From assembly GCA_963730165.1 (NCBI GenBank), contig CAVSQS010000001.1:558001-622000 (forward strand): a DNA stretch of 64,000 bases, given 5' to 3'. Source of the stretch: DASSQJ01 sp963730165. GTDB taxonomy: Bacteria; Actinomycetota; Actinomycetes; Actinomycetales; Dermatophilaceae. The notes below the pieces were generated by a model, which was not told where the DNA came from, did no database searches, and worked only from the letters and a program-made list of their open reading frames with translations. The position numbers were made by a program, and so were the translations under genes. This document shows positions 32,339 to 41,707 of this stretch, piece by piece; the first letter of the stretch is position 1; each line of letters begins with the position of its first letter.

Positions 32339-34465
32339 GCCCCCCGCGGGCATCAGTCCGGTGGCCTCGAGCTGGTCGAGGACGAACGCCCACTCCCAGG
32401 CGATCTGCTCCCACGCGGCGTAGCGGCCGCTCCGCCCACCGTGGCCGGCCGACATCTCGGTGCGCAGGAGGATCGGTCGTGACTCGAGGTCGTTGGTCAC
32501 GGTCTCGCGCAGCCGCGCGACCCACTTCGCCGGTTCCGTGACGTAGACCCTGGTGTCGTGCAGACTGCTCGTCGCGAGGATCGCGGGGTAGTCCACCGCC
32601 CGCACGTTCTCGTAGGGGCTGTAGTCGCGCATCGCGGCGTAGACCTCCGCGTCGTGCAGCGGGTCGCCCCACTCCTCCCACTCCCCCACCGTGAGCGGCA
32701 GATCGGGCTGGAGGATCGTCGTCAGGGCGTCGACGAACGGGACGGCGGCATGGGCCACGCGGAACCGCTCCGGGGCGAGGTTGAGGACGGCGCCGACGAG
32801 GAGTCCGCCCGCCGAGCCTCCCTCGAGACCCACCCGTCCGTGCGTGACCCACCCGCGGGAGACGAGGTGGTCGACGCAGGCGACGGTGTCGGAGAAGCTG
32901 TTCCCCTTGGCGAGGAGCTTGCCGTCGTCGTACCAGCGGCGACCCATCTCGCCGCCGCCCCGCACGTGCGCCACCGCGAAGACGACGCCGCGGTCCAGGA
33001 GCGAGAGCCGGGCCACCGAGAAGTACGGGTCGGACGAGATCTCGTAGGCCCCGTACGCGGTGACGAGGCCGGGGTTCGTGCCGTCCCGCTGCACCCCGCG
33101 GCGGTGCACGACCGAGACCGGCACGCCCGCGCCGTCGGCTGCGGTGGCCCACTCGCGCAGCTCGACGTAGTCGGCGGGGTCGAACCCACCGAGCACCGGC
33201 TGCTGTTTGAGCAGGGTCCGCTCGCCGGTCGCGAGGTCGACGTCGAGCACCGACCGCGGCGTCGTCCACGACTCCACGACGACCTGGATGGCGCGCTGGT
33301 CCGGTTCGGGGTTGTCGCCGAGGCCGATCGAGTGCACGGGCTGGTCTACGGTGACGTCCCACGGCTCGCCGTGACCGGAGGCCGACCCGGGGTCGCGGGG
33401 AAGCACCCGCAGCGCGGTGAGGCCCTCCGTCCGCAGGGTGAGGACGGTGGCGGTGTCGAACGCGTCGACCCCGACGAAGCGCTCCCCGGCACCCGACGCG
33501 AGCCACGGCACCCACTGGGTGTGGTCGGTGGCCTCGAGCGGCGCCCACGCGAGGTCGGCATCCGGGTCGTCGGCGTTGTGCACGATGAGCAGTCGGTCAC
33601 CGGCCGGCTCCACGTCGTACTCGACCCCGTCCCGGCGGGGCGCCACGACCCGCCACCGCCCCTCGGGGTCCTCCGCGCGCAGCAGGCGCACCTCCGAGGT
33701 CGTCTTCGAGCCGAGCGAGAGCACGAGCCAGCGTTCGTCCCGAGAGGAGGAGATCCCCATCCAGAAGCGCTCGTCGTCCTCCTGGTGGACCAGGACGTCC
33801 TCGGCCGGGTCACTCCCGACCCGGTGCCGCCACAGCTGGTGGGGTCGCCAGGCCTCGTCGAGCCGGGTGTAGAAGACGAACCCGCCGTCGCGGCTGAACT
33901 CGCAGCCGTAGCCGATGCCGGTGATCGCGTCGTCGAGCACCGCCCCGGTCGCGATGTCGCGGACGACGAGGTCGAAGCGCTCGTCACCCGTGGTGTCGGT
34001 GGCGAAGGCGACCAGGCGGTGGTCGGCGCTCACGGTCAGCGCGCCCATCGAGAAGAACTCGCTGTCGCGGGCCTCGACGTTCCCGTCGACGACCACCTGC
34101 TCGCCCTCGGCCGGGCCGCCCTCGGGGTCGGGCCGGACCGCAGGGTCGGTGAGGGGGACGCGCACGTGGGAGGCGTACTGCCGCCCCTCCACGGTGCGGG
34201 CGAGGTACCACCAGGGTCCGCTCGCCACCGGCACCGACAGGTCGGTCTCCTTGACCCGCGAGCGGATCTCGCCGAAGAGCGCGGCCCGCAGGTCGGCGAG
34301 GTGCTCGGTGCGCGCCTCGGCGTAGGCGTTCTCGGCCTCGAGGTACGCGCGTAGCTGGGGGTCCTCGAGGTCCTTCATCCAGGCGTACGGGTCCTCGAGG
34401 ACGTGGCCGTGGTGCTCGCGGACGGTGCGACGACGGGGGGCCCTCGGCGGGGTCGGGCTCGGCAT
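32336..34465 (-). CDS. ptrB: S9 family oligopeptidase B
   Basis: This 709-residue cytoplasmic serine peptidase cleaves short peptides after basic residues. The N-terminal cap and seven-bladed propeller (about 1-440) begin with the family start HGHVLEDPYAWMKD. The C-terminal alpha/beta hydrolase holds Ser551 (GGSAGG), Asp637 (SLHDTRV) and His675 (SAGHGGRSG). A YGAYEISSDPYFS segment with the oxyanion region is present. Length and motifs fit oligopeptidase B rather than prolyl oligopeptidase. A terminator separates it from the gene upstream, so it is transcribed alone. Confidence 0.92.
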   Translation of the reverse strand: MPSPTPPRAPRRRTVREHHGHVLEDPYAWMKDLEDPQLRAYLEAENAYAEARTEHLADLRAALFGEIRSRVKETDLSVPVASGPWWYLARTVEGRQYASHVRVPLTDPAVRPDPEGGPAEGEQVVVDGNVEARDSEFFSMGALTVSADHRLVAFATDTTGDERFDLVVRDIATGAVLDDAITGIGYGCEFSRDGGFVFYTRLDEAWRPHQLWRHRVGSDPAEDVLVHQEDDERFWMGISSSRDERWLVLSLGSKTTSEVRLLRAEDPEGRWRVVAPRRDGVEYDVEPAGDRLLIVHNADDPDADLAWAPLEATDHTQWVPWLASGAGERFVGVDAFDTATVLTLRTEGLTALRVLPRDPGSASGHGEPWDVTVDQPVHSIGLGDNPEPDQRAIQVVVESWTTPRSVLDVDLATGERTLLKQQPVLGGFDPADYVELREWATAADGAGVPVSVVHRRGVQRDGTNPGLVTAYGAYEISSDPYFSVARLSLLDRGVVFAVAHVRGGGEMGRRWYDDGKLLAKGNSFSDTVACVDHLVSRGWVTHGRVGLEGGSAGGLLVGAVLNLAPERFRVAHAAVPFVDALTTILQPDLPLTVGEWEEWGDPLHDAEVYAAMRDYSPYENVRAVDYPAILATSSLHDTRVYVTEPAKWVARLRETVTNDLESRPILLRTEMSAGHGGRSGRYAAWEQIAWEWAFVLDQLEATGLMPAGG

Positions 34466-34495
34466 GGCGCCACCCTATGCCGGGGCCGACACGCG

Positions 34496-34531
34496 GTGAG
34501 GGCCGCACCCCTGCTGGGGTGCGGCCCTCAC
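34496..34531 (-). terminator. Strong hairpin terminator after the 5'-nucleotidase gene
   Basis: A perfect 16-base stem (left arm GTGAGGGCCGCACCCC at 34496-34511, right arm 34516-34531) has a four-base TGCT loop, 28 bases downstream of the 5'-nucleotidase stop on the minus strand. Confidence 0.8.
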
Positions 34532-34558
34532 CTCACGGGTCGCGGTGCGACCTCGTGG

Positions 34559-36304
34559 TCACAGACCGGCGACGCGGTCCTCGGGCGCCTGCAGCGGGGA
34601 GGTGGCCCCGAAGAAGTCGACGAGGTTCGCGAGGTCCTCCGCACCGCCGAGGAGGTTGGTGCCCTCGGTGAAGCCGGTGAAGAGGTCACCGCCGCTGGCG
34701 AGGAAGTTCAGCGTCGAGACCCGGTAGGTCTGGTCCATCTCCAGCTGCGTCCCGTCGAGGGCCATGCTGCCCTCGACGACCCGGCTGCCCTGGGGCTGCG
34801 TGGCGTCCCACTCGTACGTGAAGCCCTCGGACACACCCAGCGCGAGCATGGGGCGGCTGCCGCGGTCCTCGACCGGCTGGTACTGCTGCTCGAGGATGTC
34901 CTTGATCTGAGCTCCGGTGAGGTCCATCGAGACGAGCAGGTTGCCGAACGGCGCGATGAGGTAGGCCTGCTCGTAGGTGATCGGGCCGGGTTCGTCGATC
35001 TGACCCCGGACTCCGCCGATGTTCATGAACGAGATCTGGGCCCCGCCGCTCTCGGGAGCCGACGTCCCCCAGAGGATCGCGTCCGCGACGAGGTCGCCCA
35101 TCGGGGTCTCCTCGCACCGGCAGGTGTTGGAGTCGCCGAGGATCGGCTCCTCGGCGCTGCCGACGACCTCGGCTGCCTTGGCGTCGCTGATCGACTTCCA
35201 CTTGGCGAGGATCTTCGTCTGCTCGGCGTCCGCCGTGTAGGCGCTGCGGTCCACGAGGACGTTGGTCGCCGTCGTCTTCTTCCGGTCCACGTCACCGGTC
35301 TTGCGGTCGATGACGAGGTTGGTGTCCGTGACCACCCGACCGTACGAGGCGGCGCTGGTGACCAGCCGTGGGTTGCCCGCGGGGTCGGGGATGGAGCAGA
35401 CGTACGGCTGGTGGGTGTGGCCGGTGATGAGAGCGTCGACCTCGGGGGTCATCGTCTCGGCGATCGTCTTGATCGGGTCGGAGATGCCGACGCACTGGTC
35501 GTAGCCACCCGACTGGTAGCCGCCCTCGTGGAGCAGGACGACGATCGCCTCGACGCCCTGGGCCTTGAGCGCTGCCGCCTGGGCGTTGGCGGTCTCGACC
35601 TCGTCCTCGAACTCGACGCTCGCGACCCCCGCGGGGTTGACGAGTGTCGGCGTGGCCTCGAGCGTCATCCCGATGAAGCCGATCTTCGTGCCGTCGACCT
35701 CCTTGACGGAGGTGGCGGGCAACAGGGTCCCGGTGCCGTCCTTCTTCACGACGTTCGCGGCCAGCCACTGGAAGTCCGCGCCACCGTACGGGTCGGTCTC
35801 GAAGTAGCAACCGTCCACCGGGTGGCAGCCGCCGTTCTGCATGCGGAGCAGCTCGTCGGTGCCCTCGTCGAACTCGTGGTTGCCGACGCTGCTGACGTCG
35901 AGGCGCATCGCGTTGAGCGTCTCGACGGACGGCTCGTCGTGGAAGATGCCGGAGAGGAAGGTCGAGCCACCGATGAGGTCGCCCGCGGCCACGGTCAGCG
36001 AACGGCCCCGGGGTGCCTCGGCCCGCAGCGCGTCCAGTGCGCTCGCGAGGTACTCGGCTCCTCCGACCTCGGTCTGGGCCGGGTCCTGCGTCTCGCTGAG
36101 CGGGCCGGTGCTGCCGTCGGCCTCGAGGTGGCCGTGGTAGTCGTTAAAGGACAGCACCTGGACGGCCTCGAACCGGCCGTTCCCCTTCCCGCCGAAATCG
36201 GGTCGGGGCTTGTCCTTGGCCACGGCCGGCGTGCCGGCGACGAAGGCGGCGAGCGCGCCGGCGGCGAGTCCCGCACCGAGCACGCGACGTCGAGTCGATC
36301 TCAT
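34559..36304 (-). CDS. Exported bifunctional metallophosphatase/5'-nucleotidase (UshA-like)
   Basis: This 581-residue protein has a twin-arginine-like signal (RSTRRRVLGAGLAAGALAAF, cleavage near AVAK). The metallophosphoesterase domain follows, with SFNDYHGH (Asp55, His57), a GDLIGGS segment, GNHEFD and GHTHQP. The C-terminal 5_nucleotid_C domain (from about 350) has NIGGVRGQI and the substrate loop. It dephosphorylates extracellular nucleotides for phosphate and nucleoside uptake. There is no LPxTG anchor, so it is probably secreted. It is transcribed alone, with a strong terminator after it. Confidence 0.93.
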   Translation of the reverse strand: MRSTRRRVLGAGLAAGALAAFVAGTPAVAKDKPRPDFGGKGNGRFEAVQVLSFNDYHGHLEADGSTGPLSETQDPAQTEVGGAEYLASALDALRAEAPRGRSLTVAAGDLIGGSTFLSGIFHDEPSVETLNAMRLDVSSVGNHEFDEGTDELLRMQNGGCHPVDGCYFETDPYGGADFQWLAANVVKKDGTGTLLPATSVKEVDGTKIGFIGMTLEATPTLVNPAGVASVEFEDEVETANAQAAALKAQGVEAIVVLLHEGGYQSGGYDQCVGISDPIKTIAETMTPEVDALITGHTHQPYVCSIPDPAGNPRLVTSAASYGRVVTDTNLVIDRKTGDVDRKKTTATNVLVDRSAYTADAEQTKILAKWKSISDAKAAEVVGSAEEPILGDSNTCRCEETPMGDLVADAILWGTSAPESGGAQISFMNIGGVRGQIDEPGPITYEQAYLIAPFGNLLVSMDLTGAQIKDILEQQYQPVEDRGSRPMLALGVSEGFTYEWDATQPQGSRVVEGSMALDGTQLEMDQTYRVSTLNFLASGGDLFTGFTEGTNLLGGAEDLANLVDFFGATSPLQAPEDRVAGL

Positions 36305-36433
36305 GAGTGTTCTCTCTCCCGGTCGAAGACGACGCTCCGCCGCCCCTACGGGTGCAGCGGTGCGCTGCCGGGCCCCTGTCCGGCCCGGACCTCGCGCACA
36401 CCCGGACCCTGTCCGACCCCGGTGCGCGCGAAC

Positions 36434-36446
36434 TCACCCTAGGTGA
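36434..36446. promoter_or_regulatory. Palindrome TCACC-N3-GGTGA before the 5'-nucleotidase gene
   Basis: Perfect five-base arms flank CTA, 130 bases upstream of the 5'-nucleotidase start, in the 227-base gap after dnaE. It may be an operator; I recognise no matching regulator consensus. No other feature is visible in this gap. Confidence 0.3.
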
Positions 36447-36531
36447 AAGATCTGCCGCCGGGTACCCCTGACCTCCGCCGATCCTGCGCGCGTGCGGCGG
36501 GGTTCCACCCCGATGTCACTCGGGGGCACCG

Positions 36532-39500
36532 TCAGCTGAGGCAGCGCGGCCCGAGGAGGACCTTGAGGTCTCCGAACAGGGCCTCGGTGGCGTTGACCCG
36601 GAAGGCCGGGTCGAGCCGGATCTCGACGGTGCGCCCCGGCTTGACGAGCCGCAGGTGCACCTCGGTCGTGCCGGGGTGGTTGGTGAGTACCGTCTTCAGC
36701 TCCTCGACCCGTTCCCCGGTGGCGCGAACCGTTTCCATCGTCACGACGACCGGGCCGCGCGGGCCCTCCGTGACGTCGGGGAGGGTGAGGTCCTGGGCGT
36801 AGATCGAGACCGTGTCGTCCCGGCGGTTGATCTTCCCCCGGACCACGGCGATCTGGTCCTGGGTCAACATGCCCTGGACGGTCGCATACGTCGACGGGAA
36901 GAAGAGGCACTCGATGGACCCGGCGAGGTCCTCGAGCGTGGCGATCGCCCACAGGTCGCCCTTCTTGGTCCGCTTGACGGCGAGGCCGGTGATGAGTCCG
37001 GCGACGGTGACCACCGAGCCCTCGGGTCGACCGCCCTCGTCGGCCGTGAGGGCGGCGATCTGGGTGTCGGCGTGCGCGGACAGGACGTGCTCGACGCCGA
37101 ACAGCGGGTGGTCGGAGACGTAGAGACCGAGCATCTCGCGCTCGAAGGAGAGCAGGGTGGACTTGTCCCACTCGACGCCCGGCACGGGGGCCAGCCCCAT
37201 GAGGTCGTCGGCGCCGGAGTCGCCGGAGTCCTCGCCGAAGGCGCCGAACAGGCTGTCCTGCCCGATGGCCTCCTGGCGCTTGACCGCGACGAACGCGTCG
37301 ACGTACTCCTCGTGGACCCGCAGCAACCCCATCCGGGTCTCCGCGAGGCCGTCGAACGCGCCCGCCTTGATGAGCGACTCGATGGTGCGCTTGTTGCAGA
37401 CGACGGCCGGCACCTTGGACATGAAGTCGCGGAACGAGGTGAACCGGCCCTTCTCCTCGCGCGCCGCGATGATCGACTCGACGACGTTGTGACCGACGTT
37501 CCGGACGGCGTCGAGACCGAACCGGATGTCGGTGCCGACCGCGGCGAACTGCCCGACGGAGTCGTTGACGTCGGGCGGAAGGACCTTGATACCCATCCGG
37601 CGGCACTCGCCGAGGTAGAGCGCCGACTTGTCCTTGTCATCACCGACGCTCGTGAGCAACGCGGCCATGTACTCGGCCGGGTAGTTGGCCTTGAGGTAGG
37701 CGGTCCAGTACGAGACGAGCCCGTAGGCGGCGGTGTGCGCCTTGTTGAACGCGTAGTCGGAGAACGGGACGAGCACACCCCACAGGGCGGCGACCGACGC
37801 CTCGGTGTACCCGCTGGCCTTCATCCCCTCCGAGAACGGCACGTACTCCTTGTCGAGGACCTCCTTCTTCTTCTTGCCCATGGCCCGGCGGAGGAGGTCG
37901 GCGTTGCCGAGGGTGTACCCCGCGAGCTTCTGGGCGATCTCCATGACCTGCTCCTGGTAGATGACCAGGCCATAGGTCGTGCCGAGGATGGGTTCGAGCG
38001 CCGCGACCATCTCCGGCTGCAGCTTGCCCTTCAGCTGCGGGTCGAGTGGGACGAGCTCCTGCTTGCCGTTCTTGCGCAGGGCGAAGTTCGTGTGCGCGTT
38101 GACGCCCATGGGACCGGGCCGGTAGAGGGCCAGGGCCGCGGAGATGTCCTCGAAGTTGTCGGGCTGCATCAGCTTGAGCAGCGTGCGCATGCCACCACCG
38201 TCGAGCTGGAAGACGCCGAGGGTGTCGCCGCGCTGGAGCAGCTCGTAGGTGGCCCGGTCGTCGAGGGTCCGGGACAGCTCGTCGAGGTCGATCTCCTCGC
38301 CGCGGTTCGCCTTCACGTTGGCGATCGCGTCGTCGAGGATGGTCAGGTTGCGCAGGCCGAGGAAGTCCATCTTGACCAGGCCGAGCGACTCGCAGCTCGG
38401 GTAGTCGAACTGGGTGATGACCTGGCCGTCCTGGAGCCGCCGCATCACGGGGATGACGTCGACGAGCGGCTCGCTCGACATGATGACGCCGGCCGCGTGA
38501 ACGCCCCACTGGCGTTTGAGGCCCTCGAGGCCCTTGGCGGTCTCGACGATCTCCTGGAGGTGCGGCTCGCTCGCGACGAGCTCGCGGAACTCCTTGCCCT
38601 CACCGTGGCGCGGGTGCTCGGGGTCGTAGATGCCGGAGAGGGGCACCCCCTTGCCCATGACGTCGGGTGGCATCGCCTTGGTCAGCTGCTCGCCGACCGA
38701 GAACGGGTGGCCCATGACCCGCGCGGAGTCCTTGACCGCCTGCTTGGCCTTGATCGTGCCGTAGGTGACGATCTGGGCGACGCGGTCGGAGCCGTACTTC
38801 TCGGTGACGTACCTGATGACCTCGCCCCGCCGACGCTCGTCGAAGTCGACGTCGAAGTCGGGCATCGACTGGCGCTCAGGGTTGAGGAACCGCTCGAAGA
38901 TCAGCCCGTGCGGGATCGGGTCGAGGTCGGTGATCTTCATGGCGTACGCGCACATCGACCCCGCGCCGGAGCCACGGCCGGGGCCGACCCGGATGCCGTT
39001 CTCCTTGGCCCAGGTGATGAAGTCGGCGACGACGAGGAAGTAGCCGGCATAGCCCTTGCCGACGATGACCTCGGTCTCGAACTCGGCCTGGCGGCGCGCG
39101 TAGTCGGGGACCCCTCCGGGGAACCGCTCGCGCAGGCCCTTCTCGACCTCCTTGACGAACCAGCTCTCCTCGTTCTCCCCCGGCGGGCAGGGGAAGCGAG
39201 GCATGTAGCGCCCCTCGCCCTCGGTGAACGAGATGTCGCACATCTCCGCGATGAGCAGCGTGTTGTCGCAGGCCTCGGGCAGCTCGCGCCAGGTGTGGCG
39301 CATCTCGGCGGCCGACTTGAGGTAGAAGTCGTCGGCGTCGAACTTGAACCGGCCCGGGTCCATCAGCGTCGAGCCGGACTGGACGCACAGCAGGGCCGAG
39401 TGCGCCTTGGCGTCCTCGGGGTGGGTGTAGTGCAGGTCGTTCGTGGCGACCAGCGGCAGGTCGAGCTCGCGAGCCAGCCGGATGAGGTCCTGCTGCACCC

Positions 39501-40146
39501 GGCGTTCGATGTCGAGCCCGTGGTCCATGACCTCGCAGAAGAAGCTCTCGCGGCCGAAGATGTCGCGCAGGTCGGAGGCAGCCTGCCTGGCCAGGTCGTA
39601 CTGGCCGAGTCGCAGGCGCGTCTGCACCTCACCGGACGGGCAGCCCGTCGTGGCGATGAGGCCCGCGGAGTGCTGCGAGAGGAGCTCGCGGTCCATCCGT
39701 GGCCACTTGGCGTAGACCTGGTCGAGGGAGGCCTGGCTGTCCATCCGGAACAGGTTCCGCAGCCCGGTGTTGTCACGGGCGAGGATGGTCAGGTGGGTAT
39801 AGGCGCCCGACCCCGACACGTCGTCCCCCGGACGGGTCCGCTCGTCACCCCACCGGACGCGTGTCTTGTCGCTGCGGTGCGTCCCGGGGGTGACGTAGGC
39901 CTCGACGCCGATGATCGGCTTGACCCCGGTGCCCTGGGCCTTCTTCCAGAACTCGTACGCACCGAAGACGTAGCCGTGGTCGGTCGTCGCGAGGGCCGGC
40001 ATCCCGAGCTCGGCGGCCCGCGTGAAGAGGTCGCCGATCCGCGCCGCGCCGTCGAGCATCGAGTACTCGGTGTGGACGTGCAGGTGGACGAAGCCGTCCG
40101 AGCGCGAGGTGGAGCCGGACGGGGTCGGGGCGGACGGGGAGGACAT
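36532..40146 (-). CDS. dnaE: DNA polymerase III alpha subunit
   Basis: This 1204-residue protein is the replicative DNA polymerase catalytic subunit (DnaE1 type). The PHP domain starts at about residue 20 (FVHLHVHTEYSMLDGAARIGDL) and keeps its metal-binding histidines, consistent with a proofreading-capable actinobacterial DnaE1. The palm carries PDFDVDFDERRRGEVIRYV, with the catalytic aspartates. Fingers, tandem HhH and C-terminal OB-fold regions follow (GSVVTVAGLITGLAVKRTKKGDLWA). The ATG at 40146 is favoured, although the first 18 residues are a variable Ser/Pro tail. It follows the lspA/rluD-type genes, a common actinobacterial order. Confidence 0.98.
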   Translation of the reverse strand: MSSPSAPTPSGSTSRSDGFVHLHVHTEYSMLDGAARIGDLFTRAAELGMPALATTDHGYVFGAYEFWKKAQGTGVKPIIGVEAYVTPGTHRSDKTRVRWGDERTRPGDDVSGSGAYTHLTILARDNTGLRNLFRMDSQASLDQVYAKWPRMDRELLSQHSAGLIATTGCPSGEVQTRLRLGQYDLARQAASDLRDIFGRESFFCEVMDHGLDIERRVQQDLIRLARELDLPLVATNDLHYTHPEDAKAHSALLCVQSGSTLMDPGRFKFDADDFYLKSAAEMRHTWRELPEACDNTLLIAEMCDISFTEGEGRYMPRFPCPPGENEESWFVKEVEKGLRERFPGGVPDYARRQAEFETEVIVGKGYAGYFLVVADFITWAKENGIRVGPGRGSGAGSMCAYAMKITDLDPIPHGLIFERFLNPERQSMPDFDVDFDERRRGEVIRYVTEKYGSDRVAQIVTYGTIKAKQAVKDSARVMGHPFSVGEQLTKAMPPDVMGKGVPLSGIYDPEHPRHGEGKEFRELVASEPHLQEIVETAKGLEGLKRQWGVHAAGVIMSSEPLVDVIPVMRRLQDGQVITQFDYPSCESLGLVKMDFLGLRNLTILDDAIANVKANRGEEIDLDELSRTLDDRATYELLQRGDTLGVFQLDGGGMRTLLKLMQPDNFEDISAALALYRPGPMGVNAHTNFALRKNGKQELVPLDPQLKGKLQPEMVAALEPILGTTYGLVIYQEQVMEIAQKLAGYTLGNADLLRRAMGKKKKEVLDKEYVPFSEGMKASGYTEASVAALWGVLVPFSDYAFNKAHTAAYGLVSYWTAYLKANYPAEYMAALLTSVGDDKDKSALYLGECRRMGIKVLPPDVNDSVGQFAAVGTDIRFGLDAVRNVGHNVVESIIAAREEKGRFTSFRDFMSKVPAVVCNKRTIESLIKAGAFDGLAETRMGLLRVHEEYVDAFVAVKRQEAIGQDSLFGAFGEDSGDSGADDLMGLAPVPGVEWDKSTLLSFEREMLGLYVSDHPLFGVEHVLSAHADTQIAALTADEGGRPEGSVVTVAGLITGLAVKRTKKGDLWAIATLEDLAGSIECLFFPSTYATVQGMLTQDQIAVVRGKINRRDDTVSIYAQDLTLPDVTEGPRGPVVVTMETVRATGERVEELKTVLTNHPGTTEVHLRLVKPGRTVEIRLDPAFRVNATEALFGDLKVLLGPRCLS

Positions 40147-40203
40147 CGCCGCCCATCCTAGGTCGGCCCCGCGACACCACCGGGCGTGTCGCCGCCCGTG
40201 TCG

Positions 40204-41127
40204 TCAGAGCCGCTCCAGCGCTGTCCGCAGGTCGGGCGGGTAGCCGCTCTCGAAGCTGACCCACTCCCCCGACCCCGGGTGCTCGAACCCGAGTCCTACG
40301 GCGTGCAGCCACTGCCGGTCCAGGCCGAGCCGGCGGGCCAGCACCGGGTCGCCGCCGTACAGCGGGTCGCCGACGCACGGGTGTCGCACCGCGGCCATGT
40401 GGACGCGGATCTGGTGGGTCCGCCCCGTCTCGAGGCGGATCTCGAGCAGGGAGGCGTGCCGGAATGCCTCGATGAGCTCGTAGTGCGTCACGGCGTGCTT
40501 GCCCGAGTCCATGACGGCGAACTTGTACTCGTGGCCCGGGTGACGACCGATCGGGGCGTCGATGGTCCCGACGACCGGGTCGGGCAGGCCCTGGACGAGC
40601 GTGTGGTAGGTCTTCTCGACCCGACGCTCCTTGAATGCGCGCTTGAGGACCGAGTAGCCGCGCTCGCTCTTGGCCACCACCATCAGGCCCGAGGTGCCGA
40701 CATCGAGGCGCGAGACGATGCCCTGCCGTTCGCTGGCGCCGCTCGTCGAGATGCGGTAGCCCGCCGCCTTGAGCCCGGCGAGGACGTTCGGCCCGCTCCA
40801 GCCCACGCTCGGGTGGGCGGCCACGCCCACGGGCTTGTCGACGACGACGATGTCCTCGTCATCGTGGACGACGCTCATCCCCGGGACCGGCTCGGCGACC
40901 ACCTCGACGCTCGGGCTGACCGGCCTCGACGGCAGCGCCACCTCGAGCATGTCCCCCGCACTCACCCGGTGGCTCTTGCCGACGCTCGTCGCGTTGACGC
41001 TCACCTCGCCGGCTGCCGCCAGGTCGGCGGCCCGGGTGCGGGAGACACCGAAGAGCCGCGCGATCGCGGCGTCGACCCGTTCCCCCTCGAGACCATCCGG
41101 CACCAGGACGGTCCGTGGTTCACTCAC
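40204..41127 (-). CDS. rluD: RluA/RluD family 23S rRNA pseudouridine synthase
   Basis: The protein has 307 residues from the GTG at 41127, which overlaps the lspA stop by eight bases. An N-terminal S4 RNA-binding domain (about 10-75, GERVDAAIARLFGVSRTRAADLAAAGEVSVN) precedes the catalytic domain. That domain has the nucleophilic aspartate in SRLDVGTSGLMVVAK (usually HRLD) and LETGRTHQIRVHMA. It isomerises uridines in large-subunit rRNA. The open frame continues upstream through lspA but is not coding there. The exact target positions are not known from sequence, so the symbol is by family only. Confidence 0.9.
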   Translation of the reverse strand: MSEPRTVLVPDGLEGERVDAAIARLFGVSRTRAADLAAAGEVSVNATSVGKSHRVSAGDMLEVALPSRPVSPSVEVVAEPVPGMSVVHDDEDIVVVDKPVGVAAHPSVGWSGPNVLAGLKAAGYRISTSGASERQGIVSRLDVGTSGLMVVAKSERGYSVLKRAFKERRVEKTYHTLVQGLPDPVVGTIDAPIGRHPGHEYKFAVMDSGKHAVTHYELIEAFRHASLLEIRLETGRTHQIRVHMAAVRHPCVGDPLYGGDPVLARRLGLDRQWLHAVGLGFEHPGSGEWVSFESGYPPDLRTALERL

Positions 41128-41707
41128 CGGCGTGCTCCGGGCGGTGCACCGGGCCGGCCAGAGGGACGCTCCGGTACGCGAGGACCATGATGTAGCCGGC
41201 CGCGACGACGATCGCGATGTCGGCGACGTTGCCGATGAACAGCCCGAAGTAGTCGATGAAGTCGACGACGTGTCCGCGCCCCGGCCCCGGCTCGCGCAGC
41301 AGCCGATCGGCGATGTTCCCGAGCGCCCCGCCGAGGAGCAGGCCGAGGGCCACCGCCCACGGCAGGTTGCCCACGCGGCGTGCGGCGACGAGGACCCAGG
41401 CGAGGATCGCGATCGACACGACGGTGAGGACCCACGTCGAGCCCTCTCCGATGGAGAAGGCTGCACCGGGGTTGCGGATCAGGCTGAGCCTGACCCACGA
41501 CCCGATGAGGTCGACCGGCTGGCCGGGCGTCAGGGACGCCAGCGCCCAGAGCTTGGTCAGCTGGTCGACGACGAGCACGACTGCGGCGAGGACGAGGAGC
41601 ACGGTGGTCAACGTCCGCCGACGGGCGGGCGTGACCGACGCGGAGGCGGGCGGAGAGGGGTCGGCGCCGGTCAGCGGCGCTCCTGCTGTGTCTTGCATGG
41701 CATGCAT
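41120..41707 (-). CDS. lspA: Signal peptidase II (lipoprotein signal peptidase)
   Basis: This 195-residue inner-membrane aspartic protease removes lipoprotein signal peptides after lipidation. Four helices are visible. Motifs include VDQLTK, NPGAAFSIG, GNIADR and VVDFIDY, with the two catalytic aspartates in the last two. The N-terminal 30 residues are a polar extension. The start is at 41707 or 41698, inside the end of the DksA-like gene (36-base overlap), without an obvious ribosome site, so coupling is likely. Confidence 0.95.
   Translation of the reverse strand: MHAMQDTAGAPLTGADPSPPASASVTPARRRTLTTVLLVLAAVVLVVDQLTKLWALASLTPGQPVDLIGSWVRLSLIRNPGAAFSIGEGSTWVLTVVSIAILAWVLVAARRVGNLPWAVALGLLLGGALGNIADRLLREPGPGRGHVVDFIDYFGLFIGNVADIAIVVAAGYIMVLAYRSVPLAGPVHRPEHAGE

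Noticed and set aside
36655..40161. A 1168-residue plus-strand open frame antisense to dnaE
   Set aside because: It mirrors the dnaE codons in a high-GC genome, has no recognisable domain and a composition dominated by Val/Asp/Arg/Leu noise; dnaE is unmistakable on the other strand.
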